Positions 44,036 through 55,127 of a DNA stretch of 64,000 nucleotides are shown one piece after another (position 1 is the stretch's first letter; each line of letters opens with the position of its first letter). The DNA lies in assembly GCA_905250115.1 (NCBI GenBank), contig CAJNOI010000056.1, forward strand, positions 452,099 to 516,098, read 5' to 3'. The notes beneath the pieces are model-generated. The model was given only the letters and a program-made list of their open reading frames with translations. It had not been told where the DNA came from and made no database searches. Origin of the DNA: Adineta steineri (taxonomy: Eukaryota; Rotifera; Eurotatoria; Adinetida; Adinetidae). The translations under genes were made by a program, and so were the position numbers.

Positions 44036-45021
44036 ATGGCATCTTCTTATTGGAAAAGTTCTCAATTTGATCAATGGTTATTTGATCGTCAAGAATTAAT
44101 GTCAGTTCGTTTACGTGATATATCATCATGGTCAACAAATAATAATGGTACATCAATAACAGAAGATGACTATTCGAAAATTCTTATTTTTTATTCGAAT
44201 ATAATTCAATCTATTGGTGAACAATATAAAGTTCGCCAACAAGTTATAGCAACAGGAATTGTTTATTTAAAAAGATTCTATGCTCGATATCCATTAAAAA
44301 GTATTGATCCATGGCTTCTTTGTCCAACTTGTTTATTTCTTGCTGCTAAAGTTGAAGAATTTTCGACATTAAATCATCAACGTGTTTGTAATGCAGCTGC
44401 AAGTACTTATAAAAAATATACACATTTACTTGGTATGTTTATTTTTCTTCTAAAATATTTCATAGAAAGAATGTTTGATGAAAAATTTTAGGCGGTCCAA
44501 ATGAATATCCTTATCAAATCAAACATATACTTGAATGTGAATTTTATTTACTTGAAATAATGGATTGTTGTTTAATAATCTATCATCCATATCGTTCATT
44601 AGATATGTATACACGTGAATTTCAAATAGATCAACAATTATTTGAAACAGCATGGCGTATAATAAATGATTCATTAAAAACAGATGCACCATTATTATAT
44701 CCACCATATGAAATAGCTCTTGCTTGTCTTTTACTTGCTGCAACATATCGTGATAAAATGGCATTACTTAAACAATATATGATTGATGCACAAATTGATG
44801 TTGAAAGAATTTATGAAGTTGTGAAATTATTACTTAAATATTATGATTTATTAACAACATATGATGCAGATCAACCGAATGATGGAAAACAATTAAAAGA
44901 AATTTTATCAAAAATTCCTAAACCTAAAGTAGCTCCTACTGAATCAACACAATCGAATGAACAGCAACAACAACAACAACAACAAAATCAAGGAACAACA
45001 GGACAACAAAATAATAATTAA
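44036..45021 (+). CDS. CCNC: Cyclin C
   Basis: Partner of CDK8 in the Mediator kinase module (nucleus), which also acts in stress-induced mitochondrial fission in some eukaryotes. Two exons, 44036-44432 and 44492-45021, joined in frame. Start MASSYWKSSQFDQWL matches the cyclin C N-terminal helix. The cyclin box has VRQQVIATGIVYLKRFYARY, SIDPWLLCPTCLFLAAKVEEF and HILECEFYLLEIMDCCLIIYHPYR, all hallmarks of cyclin C. The second repeat has LLYPPYEIALACLLLAAT. The tail ends ILSKIPKPKVAP plus a poly-Q run (44960-44985). Length (about 308) is slightly above animal cyclin C because of a loop insert near residue 40 and the Q/N tail. Confidence 0.95.
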
Positions 45022-45152
45022 AAATGTTTTTTTTTCTCTCTTATCTGATTTCGTTTTTGTTTCTTTTTATAAAAGAATCTAAATAAATGTCAATGTAATT
45101 ATTGTATTATTATACTTTAGATTTAGTTTTCTTGTTATTCTTAATCAATGTC
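45022..45152. other. Short same-strand spacer before VPS54
   Basis: About 130 bp between the cyclin C stop and the chosen VPS54 start, so the VPS54 promoter must be very short, must lie inside cyclin C, or the pair is co-transcribed. Confidence 0.5.
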
Positions 45153-48100
45153 ATGGTTAGTTTAACAATGAGCCATTTATTGGCATCTTCAACAAATAAT
45201 CGAAAACAATTAACAGATGGAGATTCTGTAACAACAACAACAACAGCAACATCTTCTAATGCTCCAGTTTTTCAATCTAATTTAGCTTGTGTTTTAAATG
45301 ATCCGAAAAAAACACGTGCAGAAATTTCAACATTTTTTACAAAAGCATGGGGTTTGTTCTTACACTTTCTTTTCTATTTTACTATTATTTTTATTATTGT
45401 TAAAGGTAATTCATTTGTTGATCGTTTACCTGACCCATTAGCTCGTCTTGGTGATTATAATCTTAGTGATTTTGAAACATATTTTCAAAGTTTACGTAAA
45501 AGTGAAAAATATGGTCGACCTCATTTAAGACAACCATCATCAAATGATACTAATCTTCCACAAAAAACAAATCCTGTTATTAACATTCCACAATTATTTC
45601 TTTCATCACAATTTACTTTAAGTGATAGCTCAACATTTAATATGGTTTTCCCAGGAATGATTCCAAATAATCGCTCATTATCTCCAACTAATTTTGAACA
45701 ACAACAACAACAAAAATCAAGAACAACATCAACAAGTAGTGAAAAATCAGAAGGAAATAATAGAAGACAATCAACTTCATCAACTAATAATACAAAATCA
45801 ACATCAAATGGTTCTGTTAGGTTAGTTTTCACATTCGATCTATTCGATCATTCATACAAAGAAGAACAATCGTATCAAAATAGTAGAAAAATATCCAGCA
45901 TTTACTTAGAAATATCTAGACGTAGATAACTAATTCTGATGAATCGGGTTTAAGAATTATTCTTTTCTATCAAAAGTAGGGGTGTTACTTCATCTTTACT
46001 TTATAAATAAAGAATAAAGATATATTTTCTCATGCAGTAAGTACATATGCAAATATCCTGTATAACAACAGAATACATTTATTGATACTCTTTTTTATCA
46101 TCATCAACATTTCCATATGTCACATAGTAGAAAAAGTATGTTTCGATAGAAAATAAATCTTTATTCTTTATTTTATCTTTATTTTTGCGAATAAAGATTG
46201 TCTTTATAATATAAAGGTAAAGCAACACTCGTATTCACGAAGTCAATAAAAAAAGTCCTTTTATTACATGTTTCTGATAAATAGTTTCTCAGTATATATT
46301 TTTATTTTAATTTTTATAATTGAAATTTGTAAAAGACTTCCGTTGGAAAAATAAAATAAACTAATATATTTATCTACTAATTTAGTAATACAGTGTCGAA
46401 CAGTTCATCACCAAAACATTCAATAAGTTCCGCGACACGTTTATTACAAGATAAATATACCCATTATTTAGATGAAGTTGAATTATTAATAACACGTGCA
46501 TTATCAACAAAATCCCATTGTTTTCATGATGCTGTTCGTTCTCATGATGAAATTCAATCATTTTTAAATACAACACGTCATGCAATATCATCACTTCGTT
46601 GTGAATTATCAAACTATGATAACCAATCGTTATTAACATTACTTCGTCTTTATCGTTTACTTCGTCAACGACAAAATCAACGACAACTTCTTAAACGTTT
46701 AGAATCTTTATCCATAGTTAAACAAACACATATGCAAGTTCAAGCATTATTAACAACAAGTGATTATTTATCTGCATTAGATTTAATTGATCAAACAAGA
46801 GATATTATATCAACACAATTAAATGATCTATCATCTTTGAGATTTTTTGATACACAATTAAGTGAACTTTATAAATTAAATATTAGTCTTATGAGACAAG
46901 AATTTGGACAAACTTTAAATCAACATTTAACAACACAACAAGGTAAAATCTTTTTTTTCATAATTAAAATTTTTATTTTAAGAAAAATTTGATTGATTTT
47001 AGATTTACCATTAACAAGTGATTATGTTGAAGAAGATAAATTTACAACAATGCTCATTGGATTAATTCGAGTTAAAGATGAAAAATATATTGATGAAATT
47101 CGTTCGAAATTTGAATCATTTATATTTGATATTATTGAAAAAACCGTAACATCAAATTCAAAAGATAATAATCTTGACAAATATAACAAAACAATTGTAA
47201 AAAATAACAGGTAGTTTTACAATACATATAAATGACTATAGAGACAAAATAGTTACAGATATTTGACAAAGTTTGTTATAATGAGATTTTAAAAATATTG
47301 AATAGTTATACATATTTTCATTGCATATTCTTAGTTTTTGTCGATAATTCGTTTATACATAAGATTAAAAATATTGTTGATTTTAGTGATCAATCGATAT
47401 CAAATGATGAAAATTCTTCCAATACTCGTTACATCTATTCATCAACCATAAATTCAAATTCAAGTTCATTTATATCTTGGTTTCGATTAATAAATATTGT
47501 TTTAACATCAACTGAACAAGGTCTTAATCGTCTTTCAAATGTTTGTCAATTAATAAGTGAATCACTTGTGAAACATCAACAAAATACAAATTCATCTATA
47601 ATAACTTTATTATATGAATTATATGATACAGTTGAAGATCGTCTTATAACAATTTTAACACAAGAATGTACACGTTATCAAGTTCAAGTTGAACGTTTAA
47701 CACTTGATGAATATGCTCAAATAGTTAAATTAATTGATAATTTTATTTTAAAAATAAATCAATATGAAAAAAAATATAATTCACGACCATTAAAAACATT
47801 TTTACAATCTCAAACAAGTAAATTTTTAAATCATTTTCATGATGAAAGAAAACAACGTGTATCAGATACATTAGATAATGAACAATGGAAACAGGTTATT
47901 ATTACGATATTATTTTTTTAATATATAAAACTAAATATTTGTTTTATTGTAGGTTGCTGTGCCACGTTCAATTCAAAATTCAGTTGATGAACTTTTTTCT
48001 AGAACATCTTCAATAAATCCAAATGGTTCAGATACATTAATTATTGAAAATGAACATTTTGTTTTATCAAATAGTGCTCTTCATTTATTTATGTTAGTAC

Positions 48101-49173
48101 TTGATTATTGTTCATGTGCACAATTATTAACTTCATCATCAATAAATGATGTTCAACATCGTCTTATTGAATTACTTAATTTATTTAATTCAAAAACATG
48201 TCAATTAGTATTAGGTGCTGGAGCTGTTAGATTAGGAAGAATCAAAACGATTTCAGCTAAAATTCTTGCTATTACATGTAGATGTTTACAATTCATTAAA
48301 ATTACTTTACCATTAATTAAATTACGTTTTGATCAATTACAGGTGTTACAATTAGATCATCTTTGATTTACAGCCCAGAGATGGGCTACTCCAACTCTGG
48401 AGTTGACGGTTTTTTACCTAGAGTTGGAGTGAAACCTAAAAAAATCCAATGGAATTAGAGTGGAGTTGGAGTTGCTCACCTTCGGAGTTGCCCATCTCTG
48501 TATAATTATTCTGATTTTCAATAGATTTCCCTAGACGAACTTTTTTTGATTCATTCTTGATCTGCATAGATCTCGTTATATGAGAGAAGTTTTAAAATAC
48601 AAAATGATAACTTCTGTAGTTATGAAATCCCCTGCATTAATAGATTAGTCATTCCTAATCGAAATTTTCGATTTTATAAATAAATTAACTTTTTATTTTT
48701 TTTTTCTATTAAAGACTTCATCTGAATCTTCATCAACAATATCATCAATTTCATCGAATAAACAATTTGAACAACTAACAAAATTATATTCTGAACATAT
48801 TGATGAAATTCATGGGAAATTAATATCAATAATTGAAACTGCATTTGATGATACATTATCATCATATGAAGTTCGTGCACCAATGCCAAGTGATTGTTTT
48901 CGTACACTTGTAACACGACATATAGCTGTTTTTTATAATGCTGTTGCACGTATTGTTTCACCTAGTGATCTTATTTTGCTTTTCACACGTCTTAATTCAA
49001 TATTTAAACAATTATTAGCAAAACGTTTACGACAATTAAGAATTGCTAATGATGGTGGACCACAACATGGTCTTTTAACAAGTGATCTTTTGTATTATAT
49101 TAAACAAGTTCAAAATTTATCTGGACTTGAAATGTTAGAGTTACATGTTGATGAAATTTGGACTACAAATTAA
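45153..49173 (+). CDS. VPS54: VPS54, GARP complex subunit
   Basis: Subunit of the GARP tether that returns endosome-derived vesicles to the trans-Golgi. Exons in order carry: LNDPKKTRAEISTFFTKAWG|NSFVDR (65-bp intron from 45351); IPQLFLSSQFTLSDSSTFNMVFPG; after a ~560-bp intron (about 45822-46385), RLLQDKYTHYLDEVELLI and LLTTSDYLSALDLIDQT; then NFLNHFHDERKQRVSDTLDNEQWKQ and, from 47953, LNLFNSKTCQLVLGAGAVRLG; and, after the 48343-48713 intron, VRAPMPSDCFR, INDGGPQHGL-type and VDEIW at the end. Order and wording match animal VPS54 throughout. I chose the ATG at 45153; 45168 is equally possible. A few internal junctions (47215-47390) were not fixed exactly. The last intron contains a small foldback element. 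Confidence 0.9.
48376..48500. mobile_element. 125-bp hAT-like foldback element in VPS54 intron
   Basis: Terminal inverted repeats CAGAGATGGGCTACTCC (left) and GGAGTTGCCCATCTCTG (right) match at 16 of 17 positions. The interior reiterates CAACTCC/GGAGTTG about eight times in both orientations, so the whole element can fold on itself. It lies inside a 371-bp intron of a gene whose other introns are mostly 50-70 bp. No clear 8-bp target-site duplication. Confidence 0.75.
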
Positions 49174-49731
49174 TCGGGTTCTTTTTTTTTTCTTCTTGTT
49201 TATTATTCTTTAAGTTAAATATACGCATTAACCCATACACATGAAAAATAAAGTTAATATAGCACTTTTCTTCATCCTTAAATATATACAATATTAACTA
49301 TTTGAGAAAATTATTTCATTTGTTTTTTTTCGATAAATAAAAATCAAGTTTATTTTGTTTAAAAAAATATTTAATTGCATACAGTGAATCTATAAAATAA
49401 TTCAATGATAAATAGGTCGAATACTTCATTTACATAATGAAAGGTTTCATATTTTTTTCAATATTCTATTTTTGGATTAGATTTCTGTCATTATTTATGC
49501 ATATATGTATATCTGTATCATAAGAAAATCGCCGATATTTATCATAATATCCTCCTAACTATTTAATAATATGTTCTTGTAATTCTTGGTTTATATGTTT
49601 AAAAGTTTTAACACATCCTCAACGTTCATTTTATTGACTAGAGAAAACCTTTGAACGTTCATTTTTGCTCTTTTGATAAAGACAATGAGGAGACAAGTAA
49701 TTAGATTCATCGAAATTTTATTTTCTATTTT

Positions 49732-49948
49732 TTGTGTACTCAAAAAGTGAGTACACTACTAGAATCGGTCAGTGTGGCCGTCCGGCCGTATGCACGATAA
49801 CGTTTGAAAGAATAGTCCGATTGAGCTGAAATTTTGTACACAATTCAGTCTCATACAGATCTCGGTCGAGTTCGAAGATGAGCAGAATAGGCCTGGTCAT
49901 TCTCGAGTTATTGAAAAAATACTGATATTTCCCTATGATTTTTCTATA
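49732..49948. repeat. ~215-bp dispersed repeat, copy A
   Basis: Begins GTGTACTCAAAAAGTGAGTA, a perfect small hairpin (GTACTC..GAGTAC), followed by TCGGTCAGTGTGGCCGTCCG and a conserved core ATCTCGGTCGAGTTCGAAGA. About three-quarters identical to copy B by eye. Confidence 0.85.
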
Positions 49949-50498
49949 TTTCTTTTGGGATGAAAAATAATATAATGCTATTCTCGGAAGCAATTTTTCT
50001 ACCAGAGTCGAATAAAATTCCACTTATTATAAAGCATTCAATAGAGAATTTCACAAGCTACAAGATAGTACTAAATTATAGGGATAAACTGGTTGCACAC
50101 AAGATTGTCCCTGTATAATAGGGTGGGTAAAATACAGAAAATTCATATACGTTGATAATGTGTCAGTGCGATATTTGTTTGTTTTTCATATTATTAATAA
50201 CACTTTTTCTAGAGTAGGTAGAACTCATTAAGAGCTTGAAAATGATGTAAAATAATAGGGGGTAGATATGCTGCGTTTGATATGTCTTTAGTATCACACT
50301 TGTGAAAAACCATGAAAAAGCCATATAACTTAATAGTGTGGCTGTGTGATATTCGTTTGTTCTCCGTAGAGTTAACGTTATTTGTATGTACTCGAAAAGT
50401 GAAGTTCACAATAGACTGATGTTGATCAATCTGTCTAAAATAATTCATCCTTGAGCGCACTAAAGAACTGCCCCTTAGTCCGTGCGGGTGCTCTCTTT

Positions 50499-50716
50499 TT
50501 AGTGTACTCAAAAAGTGAGTATATTACTGGAATCGGCCAGTGTGTTCGGTCGGTCGTTTACACGATATCTTGCGAAAGGAGAGTCAGATATTGATGAAAT
50601 TTCTACACAGTTTAGACTCATAAAGATCTCGGTCGAGTTCGAAGATGAGCTTAATTGGCTGGGCTATTCACGAGTTATTACAAAAATACTAATATTTTCC
50701 TATGATTTCCATATAC
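50499..50716. repeat. ~215-bp dispersed repeat, copy B
   Basis: Same orientation and same order of blocks as copy A: the hairpin start, TCGGCCAGTGTGTTCGGTCG, the core ATCTCGGTCGAGTTCGAAGA, then CGAGTTATTACAAAAATACT. Separated from copy A by about 550 bp that hold no gag-pol-like frame. Confidence 0.85.
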
Positions 50717-50939
50717 ACTTTTTGCAGTACACGTAATTCTCGGATACAATCCGAAGCTTCCACATTTATTTTCTTTGTTTTCAAAATAAAAATATAAAAT
50801 ATAAAATAACAATCAAAAGAAAGGAAAAAAACATGCTATGACTTGAAGAACTTTTTCGGTGATAACAGCATAATCTTCATAACCAGTTATAATCGATAGT
50901 GTACATAGGTGAAAAATAATATTTAAATATTTCTAATTT

Positions 50940-51527
50940 TCAAACAATAAGATTTTTTTTCTCACTTGAGTTTGAACGATAACGTACGTTGTATTGCAAC
51001 AATTTCATCAACACGTCTTTTTTTTTATTGCTAATGGAGAGATCAACATGATTTTCGCCTTCAATGTACTTGATAAAATGGTGTGATGTGTATTCACGGA
51101 CAATTAAATCACTAATAAAGCTATCGATACTACCATGCACGATATAATTCCTCTTTCCTTTTTCCAATAATAATTCTAATACTTAATTTATTGTTAATGT
51201 AGCTGTTTTGGAAAATTCACCGAATACATTACTAACTACCCAGGTCGATGATTCTGAAGGCCGTTTCCGGCGCCGTTTAAGGCAGGAAACGACTAGAAAA
51301 CGGCTGAATTCGTGCAGGAAACGGCTGTGAACGAATGCCGTTTCTCGCCGTTTGAGGACGTTTACGACACCGTATCCTTTCACCTGGGTAGCTTGATCAA
51401 CATCTGTCTTGTCGAAAGAATCATCTATATAATCATTGATGACTTGTTTGAACTTCGTGAGATAAATGGTGCAACTTAGTGATACATCAGATATTTTGCT
51501 ACATATTTCGAACATTCTATCCACCAA
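50940..51527 (-). pseudogene. Broken unknown gene interrupted by a small inverted-repeat element
   Basis: On the minus strand one frame reads MVDRMFEICSKISDVSLSC...FDKTDVDQAT to about 51392, passes through the element (51391-51236) and resumes VVSNVFGEFSKTATL. It meets a TAA at 51183-51185 and then continues in the same frame (LELLLEKGKRNYIVHGSI...YIEGENHVDL) to 50940. The last part faintly resembles the end of an alpha/beta hydrolase (HGSxD then ExxH), but that is weak. The combination of inserted repeat and nonsense codon argues for a relic. Confidence 0.45.
51236..51391. mobile_element. 156-bp inverted-repeat element filled with GCCGTTT motifs
   Basis: Ends CTACCCAGGT / ACCTGGGTAG are perfect inverse complements, with TA next to CCCAGGT on both sides, compatible with a TA target. 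The interior repeats GCCGTTT and AAACGGC at least eight times in both orientations. A similar start (CCCAGGTCGAATATTG) occurs again at about 51552 with a different interior word (TCGTAAACGACCGTAT). Confidence 0.65.
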
Positions 51528-52069
51528 ATCATTTAATTGATCAACTAAACCCAGGTCGAATATTGTCTGTCGTAAACGACCGTATAGGAACAGTATACAG
51601 ATGTCGTAGCGTATTCCGTCCTACTTTAATGTATTACATGTCTCAGTATTGCGACCGTATTATTCCGTTTAGTCAAGATTCTATTACATTGCATATGAAG
51701 GTATGCTCAAATATAAATATGATTATGCTTCAAGCATTTTCAGACAATCGATCTCAATTAAATGTAACTTATTTCGAATCATAAATAAATATAATTAGTT
51801 TATGAATTTGAATTCGTATCAAATGAATCAAGTTAATATGATGTTATATATATCATTTTCAACTTTTTCCGCTTATAATAATGAAAATTATTTCAATCTA
51901 TTGATGATTTATAAAAGAAACTCCGTTGAAAGATAAGCGAAATAATGCTTCTAGATATAAGAATGGCATGCCTTTATTAGGTTTATATTTTGATTTATTC
52001 AAAAGAAGTGCATATTATGATATAATGCGATTCATTGATCTCGGACGAGTTTGCTGCATTGTAACCCAG
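51528..52069. other. Intergenic; partial second CCCAGGT repeat
   Basis: Starts with the partial repeat at about 51549-51630. The remainder is AT-rich with no gene. Confidence 0.5.
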
Positions 52070-52618
52070 TTATGAAACCCAAATCATTCTTCTGGATAAT
52101 TCTTTCAATTCTCCATTACTATCATCAAATGAATAAATAATTAGATTTCCTTCACCAGCAAGAAAATTTTGAGAAAAACTTTTGTAGACTAAGACTAAAT
52201 TAGCTTGTTTATCATAGACGGGTAATGAAACGGATGTTAAACTGTATACTTTTGGATTTTCTTCATATAATTTATTCCATCCACCACCATTTTCTGTGAA
52301 ATATTTTAAAAATTTCTTCTCTTTATCTATAATATATCCTTTTGATGGATTTGATTCAATTGTTAAACTGATAGATTCTCGATTTTTTTCAATGAGTTGT
52401 CGAATTAATGGTTGAACATCATATCCATTCAAAACTAATGGATCAAACGATATAAGGTTTTCATTCATAATCGATATAGTTGTTTTCGGATCTACAACTG
52501 TATATCCATTATCAGTATAATCTTCTTTTAAAATTAATGATAGTAATTTATTATCATCATTTAATGGTAGAGAAGACACACTCTGTAAGACCAATATGAA
52601 TAATACATAGTGGAACAT
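52070..52618 (-). CDS. Small secreted protein of unknown function
   Basis: Intronless, 182 residues. Clear signal peptide (MFHYVLFILVLQSVSSLP). The C-terminal half reads GGGWNKLYEENPKVYSLTSVSLPVYDKQANLVLVY, then FLAGEGNLIIYSF and ends ELSRRMIWVS. The pattern W..FY..P...G...LS...F......A.V.......L.G.G......K....W.......W(I/V)S is one I associate with small bacterial (often Bacteroidota) secreted proteins, so transfer from bacteria is possible but not shown. Only the signal peptide is certain. Confidence 0.6.
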   Translation of the reverse strand: MFHYVLFILVLQSVSSLPLNDDNKLLSLILKEDYTDNGYTVVDPKTTISIMNENLISFDPLVLNGYDVQPLIRQLIEKNRESISLTIESNPSKGYIIDKEKKFLKYFTENGGGWNKLYEENPKVYSLTSVSLPVYDKQANLVLVYKSFSQNFLAGEGNLIIYSFDDSNGELKELSRRMIWVS

Positions 52619-54142
52619 TTTTATTGTCTTGACTCTGTAAAGTAGACATAAATATATTTTATTAAGTCTATAGTCGATCGTTGCGTTTATCTAATATTCT
52701 TTCTCTCACTTATAAATGTAATTTATATTAGAATTCAATAAAACGAATCAGATAAAAATATTTACAAGAATTTTTGCTAACAATTTGAATCAATACCAAA
52801 CTTTGTTTAGAACTCGAGAAACCATATTTTACTAATTTGCGTAATCTAAATGTTCTCAATTAATTTTTTTTCTAATAGACTTACTTTCGAATGTTTTTAC
52901 CAGTGTATTGTAAGATGCATACGATACGAATAAATCATATTTCATTTATATAAATATTCTCTATAGAATTAAGGATATTCTAAATACTTTTAGCCTAGTT
53001 AAATAGACAAAAGTTTTATGCTAAGAACTATGCTTATAAGTTATATTTGATCTTAGATTTGAAATAAATCAAGTCATTAAAAACAACGCTAAGGAAGTGT
53101 TTGATAATATTTAAGAAAAAAAAAATTTTGTTCTGTATGTTTGTAATACTATGACAAATGTAAGAAAAATAAGAACAAACAAAGCGTAGGTGAAACGATG
53201 GTAAATATCGATAAGAATGCAGACAAGCATGTAGGCTTTGTAATTTGTACACATTCACATCCATTCAAATCATCCTCCTTATTCATAACCTCATTGTCTA
53301 GCTGGATACTACACTGTAGTATAAGCAGTTGCTATCAACGAGAAAAACTATGACGAAGCGATTTTTTTGTATACTTCATCCCACGTGTGAAATAATTTTT
53401 AATGGATTTTCTCTTCTTCGAAGATTGCTTGTTTATATATTTTATTTGTCTATGAAAAACTATAACGTCTATTTTATAACGAAGAAATTTTTTTTAAATG
53501 TTATTTGAGTTCAGTTATTATTAAGATAAGAAATAGATTGCATAAGCTAAAAATTTGTGTGTGACATGTTATATTTTCATAGGTAAATACATTATGATTT
53601 GAATGAAATCTAGCAAGAATAAGTTCTTTTCTGTGTGAAGAATATTATATAAAAAAAGTAGATAAATTCAATTAAATAATTGAAGCAGATAAGGGTTAGG
53701 ATGTTGATAAAAGGAAAAATAACTTTCACCATATGTTCAACTTTTATACTTCAAAGAATAAATATATAATTCTAATGATCGATATGGTGAAAAATCCGAC
53801 GATATATGTATTTCGTTATAAAAGTATTATCATAGAAAATTATTGATCAAATTAAATGCAATTTTTTCAACATGAATCGAATCAAAGATAGATCATTGTA
53901 TAACGATGTCAAATCTGATATTCTACTGTTCTCCAATGAGACAGCTTCTCGATTTTCATTTGATACTATATAAATGAATAAAATGAAATTAATGATCGTT
54001 GTAGATCTTGACAAGAGACTTTATTAAAAGTTCATAAATATAACGAAATGAGAAAAAAATTATTAAGAAGATAAAATAAATATGAAATAATAGCTCAATT
54101 GTAAATTGTTGAGTATAGTCTTTAAAAGTTATTTTCATATAA
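52619..54142. other. Intergenic, nothing recognised
   Basis: AT-rich; short frames only. A half-arm of a CA-rich motif (ACACATTCACATCCATTC) occurs near 53250 without a GT-rich partner. Confidence 0.55.
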
Positions 54143-55127
54143 TTATTGACAACTATTGATATTTATATCATCTTGATTTTCGTCAGTAATATCATAACGT
54201 TTATTAGATGAGCAAGTATCGATGACGTTTTGCTGAGAATTCAAACTGTTGATAATCTGTTCAACTTGATGTGAATTTATAAGTTCTACTCCATTTTGTT
54301 CTAACTGATTTAATTTTGCTTCAATTGCAATATCATCAACACCACGACATGCATCTTCAATAACATATGTTTTATAACCGAAATTACTAGCATCAATTGC
54401 TGTTGATCCAACACAATAATCGAGTGCTAAACCAGTAACAAATACATGTGTTACATTTCGTGCTTTTAATTCATTATCCAATGGTGTTTTCTCAATTTTA
54501 TCATTATCAAGAAATGCTGAATAACTGTCTATATTTGGATTTCTACCTTTATTTATATAGACAACATTGTCTCCTGCTGGTAAACGAATAAGATCTTTAT
54601 GTAGTTTAGCTTCGTCTGTATCTTGAATACAATGTGCAGGCCATAAAATTTGTGTTGTTTCTGATCCTGGACCTGTATAAGTAACTGCATCAAACATTTG
54701 ATATTTCTCGTGGTCACTACCTAATACATAGTCCTTTCGAGATTCAAGGTTTTCAAAGAATGATATATGATTTGCTGGATGCCAATCCAATGAGTAAGCA
54801 AAAACATCGAATGGAACTTTATCAATTAATTCGTTGATAACAGGAATTACTTCAGCACCATCTTGACCAGCAGGACCATTCGATAATGCTAATGAACCAT
54901 TTATAAAACAATATTGAACATCAATCATAATCAATGCATAGACATTCTTCTTTGATGATCTTTCAACTATATCGAACAAGAATTATTTTGTTAAAAATAA
55001 TATTTATTTGATCAAATCTAATATTCTTACCTGTTGTAGTCTCGTCTTCTGATATATGTGCTTGAATACCACCGATGCTAATAATCAATAGGACAATGGT
55101 CCATCCATTTAATTTATTATATTCCAT
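54143..55127 (-). CDS. Nicotinamidase (isochorismatase-like hydrolase), secreted
   Basis: Hydrolyses nicotinamide to nicotinate plus ammonia, the first step of the NAD salvage route used by invertebrates. Exon 1 (55127 to about 55032) encodes a signal-anchor-like start (GWTIVLLIISIGGIQAH); exon 2 (about 54966-54143) holds the enzyme. The triad is present: Asp in ALIMIDVQYCF, Lys in YINKGRNP, and Cys in GLALDYCVGSTA. The metal-binding DWHPANHISF (D-x-H-x-x-x-H) and ILWPAHCIQ are diagnostic of nicotinamidases. About 310 residues including a polar C-terminal tail of about 40. The signal peptide suggests an extracellular or ER-lumen enzyme. The junction joins in frame (ACAACAG|TTGAAAG). Confidence 0.9.

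Larger units (their letters stand above)
49174..50939. other. Repeat island: two direct copies of a ~215-bp repeat
   Basis: No supported gene. Contains the direct repeats at 49732-49948 and 50499-50716, and a third partial motif near 50388 (GTACTCGAAAAGTGAAGTTC). Short frames inside the repeats are incidental. Confidence 0.6.

Noticed and set aside
49732..50716. LTR retrotransposon bounded by the two 215-bp repeats
   Set aside because: The 550 bp between them have no coding frame, no primer-binding site or polypurine tract I can see, and the copies are too diverged for a young solo element.
50940..51167. Independent 75-residue protein
   Set aside because: It has no ATG at its start and continues in frame from the broken frame upstream of the TAA at 51183, so it is better explained as part of that relic.
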